Source: Pantoea vagans
GTDB lineage: Bacteria; Pseudomonadota; Gammaproteobacteria; Enterobacterales; Enterobacteriaceae
Direction of reading: 5' to 3'
Length of the DNA: 64,000 bases
NCBI RefSeq assembly: GCF_001506165.1
Contig: NZ_CP011427.1
Span: 496,001-560,000, forward strand
Under the pieces are notes generated by a model. That model did no database searches. It saw only the letters and a program-made list of their open reading frames with translations, and was not told where the DNA came from. The first letter of the stretch is position 1. Each line of letters starts with the position of its first letter. The translations under genes and the position numbers were made by a program. Below are positions 9,465-18,349 of this stretch, piece after piece.

Positions 9465-9486
9465 AAAAACCCGGCAGGTGCCGGGT
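9465..9486 (-). terminator. Intrinsic terminator of the adhesin-like gene
   Basis: A 7-bp stem ACCCGGC/GCCGGGT with a 4-base loop is followed on the minus strand by five T. It lies 42 bases past the stop of the minus-strand gene at 9528-10304 and 88 bases before the transporter start, so it separates the two units. Confidence 0.8.
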
Positions 9487-9527
9487 CATCAGAGAGGCAG
9501 GGAGAGGAGCATCTTTGCCGGGAAAAG

Positions 9528-10304
9528 TTACGGCAGTGTAATCACAATGGTGCCGCTACCGCTTTTATCGCCGGGGGTAGGATTGGTCCCCCGGAGCGTA
9601 GAGGCAACGGTATGGGATGAGTTACCGTTGGGCAAATAAATGGAGCCTGTGGTGCGGCCATCAAAGGTCAGTGTGGATGTCACACCTCCCCCTAAGTTAA
9701 TGGTGCCGCCCAGACTCGTCAGGGTGGCTGAGGTGGCACGATTGCAGTTTACATTAATCGAGACGCTATCCTGTTTGCCATTGACCTGATTAGGCTGCAG
9801 CGAGCCGTGGTCAATGATTGGCGATCCGCTAAAGGAACAACTGGTCGGCTGAGGGGGTAAGGGCACTGTGACGCAGGATGTGCCTGGCTGGGTGCGAAAC
9901 AGGTATCCCATATTATTTTGAGCCCCACCCACACAGACGGTAAAAGGCCCTCTTGACGGATAAAAAACCGTTGTGAATGTGGCGCTGGCAGGGTAGCGAT
10001 GCAAAAATGCTTTGTTGGCATTGGCCCAGGTATCTGTCCCGCCATTCGACCCACTATCCAAAATAATACGTGAGGGATAGATATCGGGATAGGTGCCACT
10101 GTCGTGCAACACCCAAATGCCAAAATCGCAGTATCGTGTCCCACATCCTATCGACGCGCTCGAGTTTCCTCCCGACATGATGTAGCTGATTTCCATGGGC
10201 ATATTCCAGGCAGGAAAGGCCGCGCGCGTGATGATGATGACCGCCTGAGCAGGAAGCGTAATAAGAGCGAAAGTGAACAACAATAATAGCGGGATTATTT
10301 TCAT
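9528..10304 (-). CDS. Fimbrial tip adhesin-like protein (two-domain, possibly MrpH-type)
   Basis: A 258-residue secreted protein with signal peptide ending LPAQA. Residues about 22-150 form an unfamiliar N-terminal domain with four cysteines (near 54, 59 and in TVCVGG and TSCVTV) and two histidines in LHDSG and FLHRY. From about 155 on comes a pilin-like domain: CSFSGSPIIDHGSLQPNQVNG, VNCNRATSATL, and a C-terminal strand GTIVITLP. This receptor-binding domain plus pilin domain layout is that of chaperone-usher tip adhesins. The resemblance to Proteus MrpH (a zinc-dependent adhesin) is from memory and needs a structure comparison. It is presumably assembled by the usher encoded downstream. Confidence 0.72.
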   Translation of the reverse strand: MKIIPLLLLFTFALITLPAQAVIIITRAAFPAWNMPMEISYIMSGGNSSASIGCGTRYCDFGIWVLHDSGTYPDIYPSRIILDSGSNGGTDTWANANKAFLHRYPASATFTTVFYPSRGPFTVCVGGAQNNMGYLFRTQPGTSCVTVPLPPQPTSCSFSGSPIIDHGSLQPNQVNGKQDSVSINVNCNRATSATLTSLGGTINLGGGVTSTLTFDGRTTGSIYLPNGNSSHTVASTLRGTNPTPGDKSGSGTIVITLP

Positions 10305-10546
10305 GTTATTCCAGAATAAAATGGGGAAGAAAGGCGCTCGACTCGTTCAAAATGAATCGTGACATGACCTTCCAGCTGGACGAGCCAATATATTGGGATT
10401 TCGATAATGAGATTTATTGTACGGAGGCTGTTTTCTTAAATATGTAAATATTGGCTGCGATGTGAGTCATTTAATACTGGTTATATTGTCAGGCAGCACT
10501 GACAAAAATAAACGGAGACACTGCGATACTGTAAAGGAAGGGAATA

Positions 10547-10574
10547 AAACAGGTCACCCAGCGGCAACCTGTTT
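10547..10574. terminator. Terminator hairpin after the tartrate dehydrogenase gene
   Basis: AAACAGGT (10547-10554) pairs with ACCTGTTT (10567-10574) around a 12-base loop. On the minus strand the 3' side runs into TTTTATT, and on the plus strand into a run of T. It sits 9 bases past the minus-strand stop, so it probably ends the tartrate transcript. Confidence 0.6.
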
Positions 10575-10582
10575 TTGCGTCA

Positions 10583-11671
10583 TTATGCCGTTGCAGCCAC
10601 TTGGGTTTTCGCTTCAATATACTGCACAACTGCCTGTGTCACCTCGGCGGTATTGGCGCTGCCCCCCACATCCGGTGTCAGAATTCCTTTCGCACACACA
10701 TATTCGATCCCTTCCATAATCAACGCGGCAGCGTTGCGCTCACCGAGATGCTCCAGCATCTGCACTGCGGTCCAGAAGGTAGCAATCGGGTTGGCGATGC
10801 CTTTGCCGGTAATATCAAACGCCGAGCCGTGGATCGGTTCAAACATCGAAGGGAAACGACGCTCTGGATCGATATTGGCGGTCGGTGCCACGCCCAGACT
10901 GCCCGCCAGCGCGCCCGCCAGATCGGAAAGAATATCGGCGTGCAGGTTAGTGGCGACGATGGTATCCAGCGTCTGCGGATGCAGCGTCATGCGGTGCGTC
11001 ATGGCATCGACCAGCATTTTGTCCCACTGCACATCCGGGAATTCCAGCGCCACTTCAGCGGCAATCTCATCCCACATCACCATGCCGTGACGCTGCGCGT
11101 TGGATTTGGTCACCACCGTCAGCAACTTGCGTGGACGTGACTGCGCCAGTTTGAAGGCATAACGCATGATACGCGTGACGCCGACACGGGTGAAAATCGC
11201 CACTTCGGTGCCGACTTCTTCCGGTAAACCCCGGTGCGCACGGCCGCCGTTACCGGAGTATTCCCCTTCAGAGTTTTCACGCACGATGACCCAGTCCAGA
11301 TCGCCCGGACCGCGATTGCGCAGCGGCGAGGTGACGCCCGGCAGGATTTTGGTCGGACGCACGTTGGCGTACTGGTCAAAGCCCTGGCAAATCGGCAGGC
11401 GCAGGCCCCACAGCGTGATGTGATCCGGCACATCCGGCGCACCCACGGCACCGAAGTAAATCGCGTCGAATTTTTTCAGCGTGTTCAGACCGTCTTCCGG
11501 CATCATCACGCCATGTTTTTTGTAGTAGTCCGAGCCCCAGTCAAAGGTCTGCACATCAAATTTTAGTTGCTCATCGTGACGGGTCAGCGCCTGTAACACC
11601 TCTACACCCGCGGAGATCACTTCCGGGCCGATACCGTCTGCCGGGATGGCTGCAATTTTGTAGTTACGCAT
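10583..11671 (-). CDS. ttuC: Tartrate dehydrogenase/decarboxylase
   Basis: A 362-residue NAD-dependent beta-decarboxylating dehydrogenase of the isocitrate/isopropylmalate dehydrogenase superfamily. It oxidises tartrate to oxaloglycolate and can act on D-malate. Family marks are IPADGIGPEV at the N-terminus, WGSDYYKKHGVMMP, GAPDVPDHITLWGLRLPICQ, the substrate-binding VRENSEGEYSG, the metal-site stretch NLHADILSDLAGALAG, and FEPIHGSAFDI. It ends a two-gene unit with the transporter upstream; GGAGAAAC precedes its ATG. DmlA (D-malate dehydrogenase) is the nearest alternative, but the motif set and the transporter neighbour favour tartrate. Confidence 0.88.
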   Translation of the reverse strand: MRNYKIAAIPADGIGPEVISAGVEVLQALTRHDEQLKFDVQTFDWGSDYYKKHGVMMPEDGLNTLKKFDAIYFGAVGAPDVPDHITLWGLRLPICQGFDQYANVRPTKILPGVTSPLRNRGPGDLDWVIVRENSEGEYSGNGGRAHRGLPEEVGTEVAIFTRVGVTRIMRYAFKLAQSRPRKLLTVVTKSNAQRHGMVMWDEIAAEVALEFPDVQWDKMLVDAMTHRMTLHPQTLDTIVATNLHADILSDLAGALAGSLGVAPTANIDPERRFPSMFEPIHGSAFDITGKGIANPIATFWTAVQMLEHLGERNAAALIMEGIEYVCAKGILTPDVGGSANTAEVTQAVVQYIEAKTQVAATA

Positions 11672-11688
11672 GTTGTTTCTCCAGTTGC

Positions 11689-12993
11689 TTAATGTGTTTG
11701 GGGGATCTCAGCCGTCTCGGGTTTATTCGAGCGGGCAGAAAGAATCAGGACAACGAGGGCAGAGAGCGCCAGCAAACCAGCGACAAAATAGAGCCCCCAG
11801 GTGTAGCTGCCGGTTTGCTGGCGGATGACGCCAATCATCATCGGGCCGACAAACCCGCCCAGGTTGCCGATAGAGTTGATGGTAGCGATGCCCGCAGCCG
11901 CAGCCGGGCCGCTGAGGAACAGCGTCGGCATACTCCACAGCGGCGGTTTTGATGCGCTGATACCAACCGTCACCAGCGTCAGGGCAACGATCACCGCAAA
12001 CAGCGTGCTGACGTTCCCGGCGTAAATCAGTCCCGCCGCCGCCAGTAAACAGGCACCAATCACATGCCAGCTGCGCTCCCTGGTGCGGTCGGAATGGCGT
12101 GCCCACAGGATCATGCCTATTACCCCGATCACCGCCGGGAAGGCGTTCAGGAAACCAATCTCCAGCGAGGAGGCACCGAAGCTTTTGATGATCTGGGGTG
12201 ACCAGATGCCGAGCGTGTAGAGTCCGGCGGAGGTGCCGAAGTAAACCAGCGCCAGGGCCAGCACGCGTTTATCCGCCAGTCCGCGCCAGACGCTGCTGTG
12301 CCCCTGAGCTGCGGCACGCGTGCGCTCTTCCGCCTGCATGGTGTTTTGCAGCCACTCGCGCTCTTCGTCAGTCAGCCATTTGGCTTTGGCCGGGCGGTCA
12401 GTGAGGAAGAACAGCACCACGACGCCCAGCACCAGCGCGGGGATGGCCTCCAGCACAAACATCCACTGCCAGCCCGCGTAACCCAGGAAGCCATGCATCT
12501 CCAGCAGGGCAGCTGAGATCGGCGATCCCAGTGCGGTGGAGAGCGGGGCAGCCGCCATAAAAATGGCAGTCACCTGCGCGCGTCTGGCGGCCGGGAACCA
12601 GTAGCTGAGATAGAGGATGATGCCGGGGAAGAAACCGGCTTCCGCTACGCCGAGCAGAAAACGCAGGGTGTAGAAACTGGTGGTGCCCTGCACAAAGGCC
12701 ATGCAGCCAGAGACTAAGCCCCAGGTGATCATCACGCGGGCGATCCAGATGCGCGCGCCGACTTTATGCAGAATTAAATTAGAGGGGACTTCGAACAGGA
12801 AATAACCGAGGAAAAAGATGCCCGCACCCAAACCAAATACTGTGGGTGAGAAACCTAAATCCTGATTCATGGTTAACGCAGCAAAACCGATATTGACGCG
12901 GTCGAGAAAGGCGATGAAGTAGAGCAGCATGATGAAGGGCACAATGCGCAACGTCACTTTACGCATCACCCTTTTTTCGAGGTGAGAGTTCAT
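11689..12993 (-). CDS. ttuB: Tartrate/organic-anion MFS transporter (ACS family)
   Basis: A 434-residue transporter of the anion:cation symporter family with 12 predicted helices. Helix 1 carries PFIMLLYFIAFLDRVNIGFAAL, followed by GLGAGIFFLGYFLFEVPSNLI and RFLLGVAEAGFFPGIILYLSYWF, the standard ACS signatures. It lies 17 bases upstream of the tartrate dehydrogenase gene on the same strand, so tartrate import is a likely role, as for TtuB of Agrobacterium vitis. Substrate is inferred from that linkage alone. Confidence 0.82.
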   Translation of the reverse strand: MNSHLEKRVMRKVTLRIVPFIMLLYFIAFLDRVNIGFAALTMNQDLGFSPTVFGLGAGIFFLGYFLFEVPSNLILHKVGARIWIARVMITWGLVSGCMAFVQGTTSFYTLRFLLGVAEAGFFPGIILYLSYWFPAARRAQVTAIFMAAAPLSTALGSPISAALLEMHGFLGYAGWQWMFVLEAIPALVLGVVVLFFLTDRPAKAKWLTDEEREWLQNTMQAEERTRAAAQGHSSVWRGLADKRVLALALVYFGTSAGLYTLGIWSPQIIKSFGASSLEIGFLNAFPAVIGVIGMILWARHSDRTRERSWHVIGACLLAAAGLIYAGNVSTLFAVIVALTLVTVGISASKPPLWSMPTLFLSGPAAAAGIATINSIGNLGGFVGPMMIGVIRQQTGSYTWGLYFVAGLLALSALVVLILSARSNKPETAEIPQTH

Positions 12994-13123
12994 ATTAAAG
13001 TGCTCCAGATTGTGTAGGGTGGTGTTATTTTTTTGTCATCGAGTTCAGTATGCAGTTTTGCCTTGGCGGATCATTAAGTGTGGATTATATAAAGTATTTG
13101 AATAATCGAATGGCGAGGGAAAT

Positions 13124-14032
13124 GTGGATATAAATCAACTGCGTTGTTTTGTTGCGGTGGGTAAAGAACTCCATTTTGGGCGCGCAGCCCAAAGAATGGA
13201 AATGATGCCTGCGTCACTTTCTCGCTTCATTCGATTACTGGAAGAGGACCTCGGCGTACGGTTATTGAACCGTTCGACGCGCAATGTTTCACTCACGGCG
13301 GAAGGTGCGATCTTTTTTGACGAAGCCAGCAAACTTATCGATCAGTTTGATGCGCTGGCATTGCGTTTTAAAGTGGGATTAAAAGATGAGCGCCGCACAT
13401 TGCGTATTGGTGCCATTGATAGCGCCGCACGTGGAATAGTGCCAGCATTATTGAATTTATTTCTGCCGTTACATCCCACCAGTGATATTCATATTATTGA
13501 AGATAAAACCATCAACCTGATCCCGAAATTAAAATCTGGCTGGCTGGATATGATTATTATTCGTGCTCCGCAAGTAATGGATGCCTCGCTAGCGATGCGC
13601 TTTATCACCCGAGAAAGCTGCGTACTGGCCGTGCCGTTGCAGCATCCGCTGGCGGGACGGTCACAGGTCAGCGTTGAGGATTTCCAACATGAGGCGATGA
13701 TCATTCCTGACCGACGCACGCGCCCGCACAGTCACGATCTCACCATGAGTTTGTTTAAACAGGCCGGATTAACGCCGCATATTGCCCAGTTCGCTGAAGA
13801 AAAGCAGACCATTTTGAGCCTGGTGTCCGCAGGCTTGGGCCTCGCGGTGGTGCCCGCATCTTACCGCACCATGAACAGTGACAGCGTCAGCTATATCGCG
13901 CTGACGTTACCTGAGCAAATCAAAGGGTTGCCACTGAGCATTGCCTGGCAAAAGGGCAATGAAGATGATTATCTGCGGGAGATGCTGCGCCTGTTGCATG
14001 ACAACAAGCGCGAACTCACGGAAAAGCTGTAA
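13124..14032 (+). CDS. LysR-family regulator of the tartrate genes
   Basis: A 302-residue LysR-type regulator with the N-terminal winged helix (MDINQLRCFVAVGKELHFGRAAQRMEM begins the HTH) and a C-terminal periplasmic-binding-like effector domain. The start codon is GTG with GAGGGA just upstream; an ATG two bases earlier is out of frame. It is divergent from ttuB with 130 bases between them, the normal arrangement for a LysR activator and its target, and corresponds in place to TtuA. It converges with the LacI-type gene with a 7-base gap. Confidence 0.88.
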   Translation: MDINQLRCFVAVGKELHFGRAAQRMEMMPASLSRFIRLLEEDLGVRLLNRSTRNVSLTAEGAIFFDEASKLIDQFDALALRFKVGLKDERRTLRIGAIDSAARGIVPALLNLFLPLHPTSDIHIIEDKTINLIPKLKSGWLDMIIIRAPQVMDASLAMRFITRESCVLAVPLQHPLAGRSQVSVEDFQHEAMIIPDRRTRPHSHDLTMSLFKQAGLTPHIAQFAEEKQTILSLVSAGLGLAVVPASYRTMNSDSVSYIALTLPEQIKGLPLSIAWQKGNEDDYLREMLRLLHDNKRELTEKL

Positions 14033-14039
14033 TGAGCGA

Positions 14040-15083
14040 TTAACTGAATTCTGATTCCGGCGGGCAGTTCTCGCGAATATAAATATTGAACGGAGTGTAG
14101 CCGCCAGTATTTTTATCATTTTCGACGCGATTAAAATGCACCGCAATAATCTCCAGTGCGCGGCGCGCTTCTTCATGCGGATTTTGATCGATAATCACAT
14201 CAATAACCCCCTCACGTAACATTCGACGTCGCTCAGTAGTGAGTTCATGGGTAATTAAGACCACCTGCTGTTCCAGTTTGAGGGATTTTATTGCCTGAGT
14301 AATATTGGTATTGCCCGCAGAGACGTTATAGATACCTCGGATATTCGGATTATTTTGCAACGCCCGTCGCACCACTTCACCGGCACGGGTTTGATCCTCG
14401 CCGCTTTCCAGCGTTTCGCTGATGGCATACTGTGGAAAACGCTCACGCAGTACCGAGCGGAACCCCATCTCGCGCTCTTCATGACCAATCATATGCTGCA
14501 TACCCAGCACCACTAAAACCTCACCGCCCTGGCTACCGCAAAAACGGCCAATAAGTTCACCGGCTGCACGTCCCATCTGACGATTATCTGGCCCCACATA
14601 GGCGATACGCCCGCTGGTGGGGATGTCGGTGACCAGCGTCACCACCGGCGTTTTGCCTGAAATCTGGCGCAGTGCTTCCGCGACATCCGGATCGTTGGGG
14701 CATACCACTATCATCGCGTCGTTGACTGCCGCAATTTGGTGGATCTGCTTAATGGTGCCCTGCGGATTGGTCAGATTGAGGTAGTGGATAAAGCAGTTGA
14801 GGCGCATATCGGACAGGGTCGCGCCAATGTCGGCGAAAGCATTACGCAGACCGCTATAAAAGGGATTCTTGGGCGACTGCATCAGCACCGCCACGCGCAG
14901 CATCGGCAAATAGCCGCGAAACAGCACGCGATCCACGTTGAGCTTGTTGGCCCACTCCAGCACTTTGGCTTCCCTGGCCGGAGAAACACCGCCGCGTCGA
15001 TTCATCACCCGATCGACGGTACTTAAACTGACGCCTGCAGCGGCAGCAATCTGATCTAACGTGGTTTTTTTGATGTCAGTCAC
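14040..15083 (-). CDS. LacI-family transcriptional regulator
   Basis: A 347-residue regulator with an N-terminal LacI HTH (TTLDQIAAAAGVSLSTVDRVMNRR) and a sugar-binding-protein-like effector domain that resembles periplasmic type I binding proteins. The start codon is GTG. It is divergent from the dehydrogenase/SDR/binding-protein group across 242 bases and most likely controls that group in response to a sugar or cyclitol. A 10-bp palindrome ATTGATCAAT at 15144-15153 in the shared intergenic region is a possible but unproven operator. Confidence 0.87.
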   Translation of the reverse strand: MTDIKKTTLDQIAAAAGVSLSTVDRVMNRRGGVSPAREAKVLEWANKLNVDRVLFRGYLPMLRVAVLMQSPKNPFYSGLRNAFADIGATLSDMRLNCFIHYLNLTNPQGTIKQIHQIAAVNDAMIVVCPNDPDVAEALRQISGKTPVVTLVTDIPTSGRIAYVGPDNRQMGRAAGELIGRFCGSQGGEVLVVLGMQHMIGHEEREMGFRSVLRERFPQYAISETLESGEDQTRAGEVVRRALQNNPNIRGIYNVSAGNTNITQAIKSLKLEQQVVLITHELTTERRRMLREGVIDVIIDQNPHEEARRALEIIAVHFNRVENDKNTGGYTPFNIYIRENCPPESEFS

Positions 15084-15325
15084 AATAAAGCCCCGATTTG
15101 AAGGGAAGCCCTCATTGAATGAATGTTTACCGCCAATTCAGCGATTGATCAATATATCCGCATCACTTAATTTTTAATTCGTGAGGTGAGTGGGATTTAT
15201 TAATGAGTGTAACTGAGGTTTTAAAATAAAAGGGCGTTGAGACCATCCTGTTTAATTAAATTCATTCGATATAAATAACGTAAATAACCAAGCAACCATC
15301 AATCCTTTTATTTAAGGAGTCAAAC

Positions 15326-16357
15326 ATGACGCAATTAACCGGCATTGCGCTACTCGGCGCGGGCCGCATGGCAAAAGTGCATGCGGCTGCCATTCGCCAG
15401 GCCGGCGGGCAGATCGTTACGGTGTACGATCCCGTCAGTGCGGCAGCTGATGCGATGGCAGCAGAAACCGGTGCGGCGGTGGCATCCAGTGCCGCGGCGG
15501 CGATCGGCCATCCGGAGGTCACTGCCGTGGTGATTGCCACTTCTTCAGACACTCACGTGGAACTGATCATCGCGGCGGTCAATGCCGGGAAACCGGTGCT
15601 GTGCGAAAAACCCATTGCCAGCAGCTTAACCGAGGCGCGGCGCTGCATTGAAATCATTGGCAGCGAGGCCGCACAGCAGGTATTCCTCGGCTTCAATCGC
15701 CGCTTCGATCGCGGCCATGCTTCGGTGCGCCAGGCGGTGCAGGCGGGTGAGATTGGTCGTCTGGAGCAGCTCACCCTCACCAGCCGCGATCCGTTTCCGC
15801 CGCCGCTGGAATACATTCCCCGCTCAGGGGGCCTGTTCCGCGACATGATGATCCACGATTTCGACATGGCGCGCGGCATTGTCGGCAAAGAGTTTGTCAG
15901 CATCACTGCGCACGGTTCGTCGATTATCGATCCTGAAATCGGTCGACTGGGGGATGTGGACACCGCCAGCGTCACGTTACTGGCAGAGGATGGCACCCTC
16001 GTCACTATCCTCAACTCCCGCCGCTGCAGCTATGGCTTTGATCAGCGCATCGAGGCGTTTGGCTCGCAGGGTATGGTGATGTCCGATAACCCACGGCAGT
16101 CAGGCTTCACCCGCTACACGCCAGAAGCCCCCGGCTGTGCCGCACCGATCCTTGAGTTCTTTATGGAGCGCTACGGGCCGAGCTACATCGAAGAGATGCG
16201 CTTATTCCTTGAATGCGCACGCAGTGGCACACCGATGCCGGTCAATGCGCTGGATGGCCTGAAGGCCGCGCTGTTGGCAGAAGCCGCCACCGCATCACTC
16301 AAACTGGGCAAAACACTTCATCTCACCGGATTAGATCAGGAGTTCCCTCATGCATAA
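15326..16357 (+). CDS. Gfo/Idh/MocA-family oxidoreductase (inositol 2-dehydrogenase-like)
   Basis: A 343-residue NAD(P)-dependent dehydrogenase. The Rossmann start reads IALLGAGRMAKVHA, the CEKPIA motif supplies the conserved lysine of the cofactor-substrate site, and FNRRFD plus GGLFRDMMIHDFDMAR resemble inositol 2-dehydrogenase (IolG), including the conserved HDFD. Substrate is probably a cyclitol or sugar, which follows from the family only. AAGGAG lies before the ATG. It overlaps the next gene by 8 bases, so the two are cotranscribed. Confidence 0.85.
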   Translation: MTQLTGIALLGAGRMAKVHAAAIRQAGGQIVTVYDPVSAAADAMAAETGAAVASSAAAAIGHPEVTAVVIATSSDTHVELIIAAVNAGKPVLCEKPIASSLTEARRCIEIIGSEAAQQVFLGFNRRFDRGHASVRQAVQAGEIGRLEQLTLTSRDPFPPPLEYIPRSGGLFRDMMIHDFDMARGIVGKEFVSITAHGSSIIDPEIGRLGDVDTASVTLLAEDGTLVTILNSRRCSYGFDQRIEAFGSQGMVMSDNPRQSGFTRYTPEAPGCAAPILEFFMERYGPSYIEEMRLFLECARSGTPMPVNALDGLKAALLAEAATASLKLGKTLHLTGLDQEFPHA

Positions 16358-17144
16358 CACCGCAGGCCGTCATGCGAATACCATTGCCATCGTGACCGGT
16401 GGCGCCCAGGGCGTGGGGTTTGCCATCGCACGTCAACTGGTACTGGAAGGGTGCACGCGTCTGTTGCTCGCCGGGCGCGATGCCGAAAAAGGCACGCGAG
16501 CCAGTGCTGAGCTGGCTGAGTTAGGTGCCAGGGCGCAGTTTGTGGCGCTGGATTTGCAGGATGTCGAAGCCTGTCTGGCACTCACGGAGAAAGCCGTCAC
16601 CACTTTTGGTGATGTGAATGTGCTGGTCAACGCCGCTGCATTGGGCGCTCGAGGCACGCTGGTGGATACGCCGCTCGCACTCTGGGATCAAATGTTTAAT
16701 ACCAATGCGCGCGCGCCGTTCTTTTTGATGCAGGGCTTTGTGCGCCATCGGCTGGCGCAGGGAGGTATCGGGGCGATCGTCAATATCCTGTCGCAGTGTG
16801 CACACTGTGGGCAATCCTATCTGGCGCCTTACTCGGCGTCTAAAGGCGCGCTGGCAACCTTGACCAAAAACGTCGCCAATGCCTATCGCGGCAACCGTAT
16901 TCGTTGTAACGCCATTTTACCAGGCTGGATGGACACCCCAGGCGAAGATCTCACTCAACGGAAGTACCACGCTGCCACCGATGGCTGGCTGGAGCGTGCT
17001 GAAGCGTCGCAGCCGATGGGGCAGCTATGTAAACCGCAGGAGTTGGCGGGGCTTGCCAGTTATCTGCTGAGTCATGAAGCCGGTGTGATGACCGGTGCCT
17101 TGATCGATTACGACCAGAATGTTGCCGGTGCCTATCCAGAGTAA
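16350..17144 (+). CDS. Short-chain dehydrogenase/reductase
   Basis: A 264-residue classical SDR: cofactor motif TGGAQGVG, NAA motif LVNAAALG, the catalytic serine region NILSQCAHCG and the catalytic YSASK are all intact. It likely oxidises or reduces a sugar alcohol or keto-sugar in the same pathway as the upstream Gfo/Idh/MocA enzyme. The ATG has AGGAG seven bases upstream and lies within the 3' end of the previous gene. Confidence 0.86.
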   Translation: MHNTAGRHANTIAIVTGGAQGVGFAIARQLVLEGCTRLLLAGRDAEKGTRASAELAELGARAQFVALDLQDVEACLALTEKAVTTFGDVNVLVNAAALGARGTLVDTPLALWDQMFNTNARAPFFLMQGFVRHRLAQGGIGAIVNILSQCAHCGQSYLAPYSASKGALATLTKNVANAYRGNRIRCNAILPGWMDTPGEDLTQRKYHAATDGWLERAEASQPMGQLCKPQELAGLASYLLSHEAGVMTGALIDYDQNVAGAYPE

Positions 17145-17194
17145 TCTGGGCACTGATTCTGTCCCCTGGTTATCCATAAAAATAAGGTCAGATT

Positions 17195-18124
17195 ATGCAA
17201 TTTAAAAAACACCTTACCGCGCTGGCACTGCTGTGCGCGTTACCCGTGAGCGTGATGGCGAAAGATCTCAGCATCGGCGTCAGCATGGATCATTTCGACG
17301 ATAATTTTCAGACCATCCTGCGTCAGGCCATGGCCAGCAAAATGAAGCAGCTCGGTGATGTGAAAGGGCAGTTTGAGGATGCCAAAGGCGATTCCGCACA
17401 GCAGTTGCAGCAGGTTGAATCCTTTATTGGTCAAGGTGTGGACGCCATTATCGTCACCCCCACGGACACTCAAGCGATGAAGCCGATTATTGCCCTGGCT
17501 CAGAGAGCCAAAGTGCCGTTGGTGTTTGTTAACCGCCGACCCGAAACCCCGTTGAGTGATGGCATGGCTTATGTCGGCTCCGATCCGCGCCTCGCAGGAA
17601 AAATGCAGATGGAAGCGTTGGCGCAGCAGATGGGCGACAAAGGCAACGTGATGATTCTGATGGGGAATCTCTCCGGCGAAGATACCCGTGAACGCACCAA
17701 AGGGGTAGAAGAGGTGATTGCACAGCATCCGGGGATGAAAGTGCTGGATAAGCAGTCGGCCCTGTTTTTCCGCAAAGAGGCGAATGATGTCACCACCAAC
17801 TGGCTGCTCACCGGACAAGACATCAACGCCATCGTTGCCAATAACGATGAGATGGCGATTGGGGCCATTCTGGCGTTGAAGCAGGCGGGCGCGAAGCACG
17901 TGCAGGTGGCGGGCATTGATGGCACGCCGGATGCGTTACAGTTCATCAAAAGCGGCGACATGCGTCTGACGGTGTTCCAGGATGCCAAAGGTCAGGGCGA
18001 TGGCGCAGTGCAATCGGCGATCGGTCTGGTAAAAGGCGAGAAGGTGGCAAAGGATACCTTTATACCTTATCAACTTATTACCAAAGAGAATGTCAGCCAG
18101 TTTGCCAACAGTAATACGCGATAA
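17195..18124 (+). CDS. Sugar ABC transporter substrate-binding protein (orphan, RbsB-type)
   Basis: A 309-residue periplasmic binding protein of the ribose/inositol cluster (type I fold) with signal peptide ending SVMA and mature start KDLSIGVSMDHF. Typical elements are GVDAIIVTPTD, VNRRPE, and ANNDEMAIGAILALKQAG, ending in VAGIDGTPDAL. It belongs to the catabolic group upstream, 50 bases after the SDR gene, but no ATPase or permease gene follows. A transporter elsewhere in the genome must be used, or the protein serves in signalling. Confidence 0.87.
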   Translation: MQFKKHLTALALLCALPVSVMAKDLSIGVSMDHFDDNFQTILRQAMASKMKQLGDVKGQFEDAKGDSAQQLQQVESFIGQGVDAIIVTPTDTQAMKPIIALAQRAKVPLVFVNRRPETPLSDGMAYVGSDPRLAGKMQMEALAQQMGDKGNVMILMGNLSGEDTRERTKGVEEVIAQHPGMKVLDKQSALFFRKEANDVTTNWLLTGQDINAIVANNDEMAIGAILALKQAGAKHVQVAGIDGTPDALQFIKSGDMRLTVFQDAKGQGDGAVQSAIGLVKGEKVAKDTFIPYQLITKENVSQFANSNTR

Positions 18125-18147
18125 AGCTGCTGCGTGTGATTTGACCT

Positions 18148-18232
18148 GGTCGCCATCAATGGCGACCCTACAGTGTGCGCAGGGTATGCCTGTGTATTAC
18201 CCATTCCCGTAGGGTGCGCATTGATGCGCACC
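18148..18232. repeat. Palindromic intergenic repeat, copy 1 (paired hairpins)
   Basis: Hairpin A is at 18148-18167 (9-bp arms GGTCGCCAT/ATGGCGACC) and hairpin B at 18213-18232 (9-bp arms GGTGCGCAT/ATGCGCACC). They are joined by CCTAC...GTAGGG with 45 bases between them, the longest spacer among the copies. It lies just beyond the 3' end of the binding-protein gene. Confidence 0.85.
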
Positions 18233-18349
18233 TGGCGAAAACCGGCTCTACGCCGCCCAGAGTGGCTAATTCTCATCACTCTCTCTATGATGGATTTTTT
18301 CCCGCATGATTGTCGGGAACGATCAATGACTTAGGGAAGTAACCACGCG

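Noticed and set aside
17240..17899. 219-codon minus-strand frame inside the orphan binding-protein gene
   Set aside because: The plus-strand protein has a signal peptide and full type I binding-protein motifs; the minus frame is His/Gln-rich without a domain.
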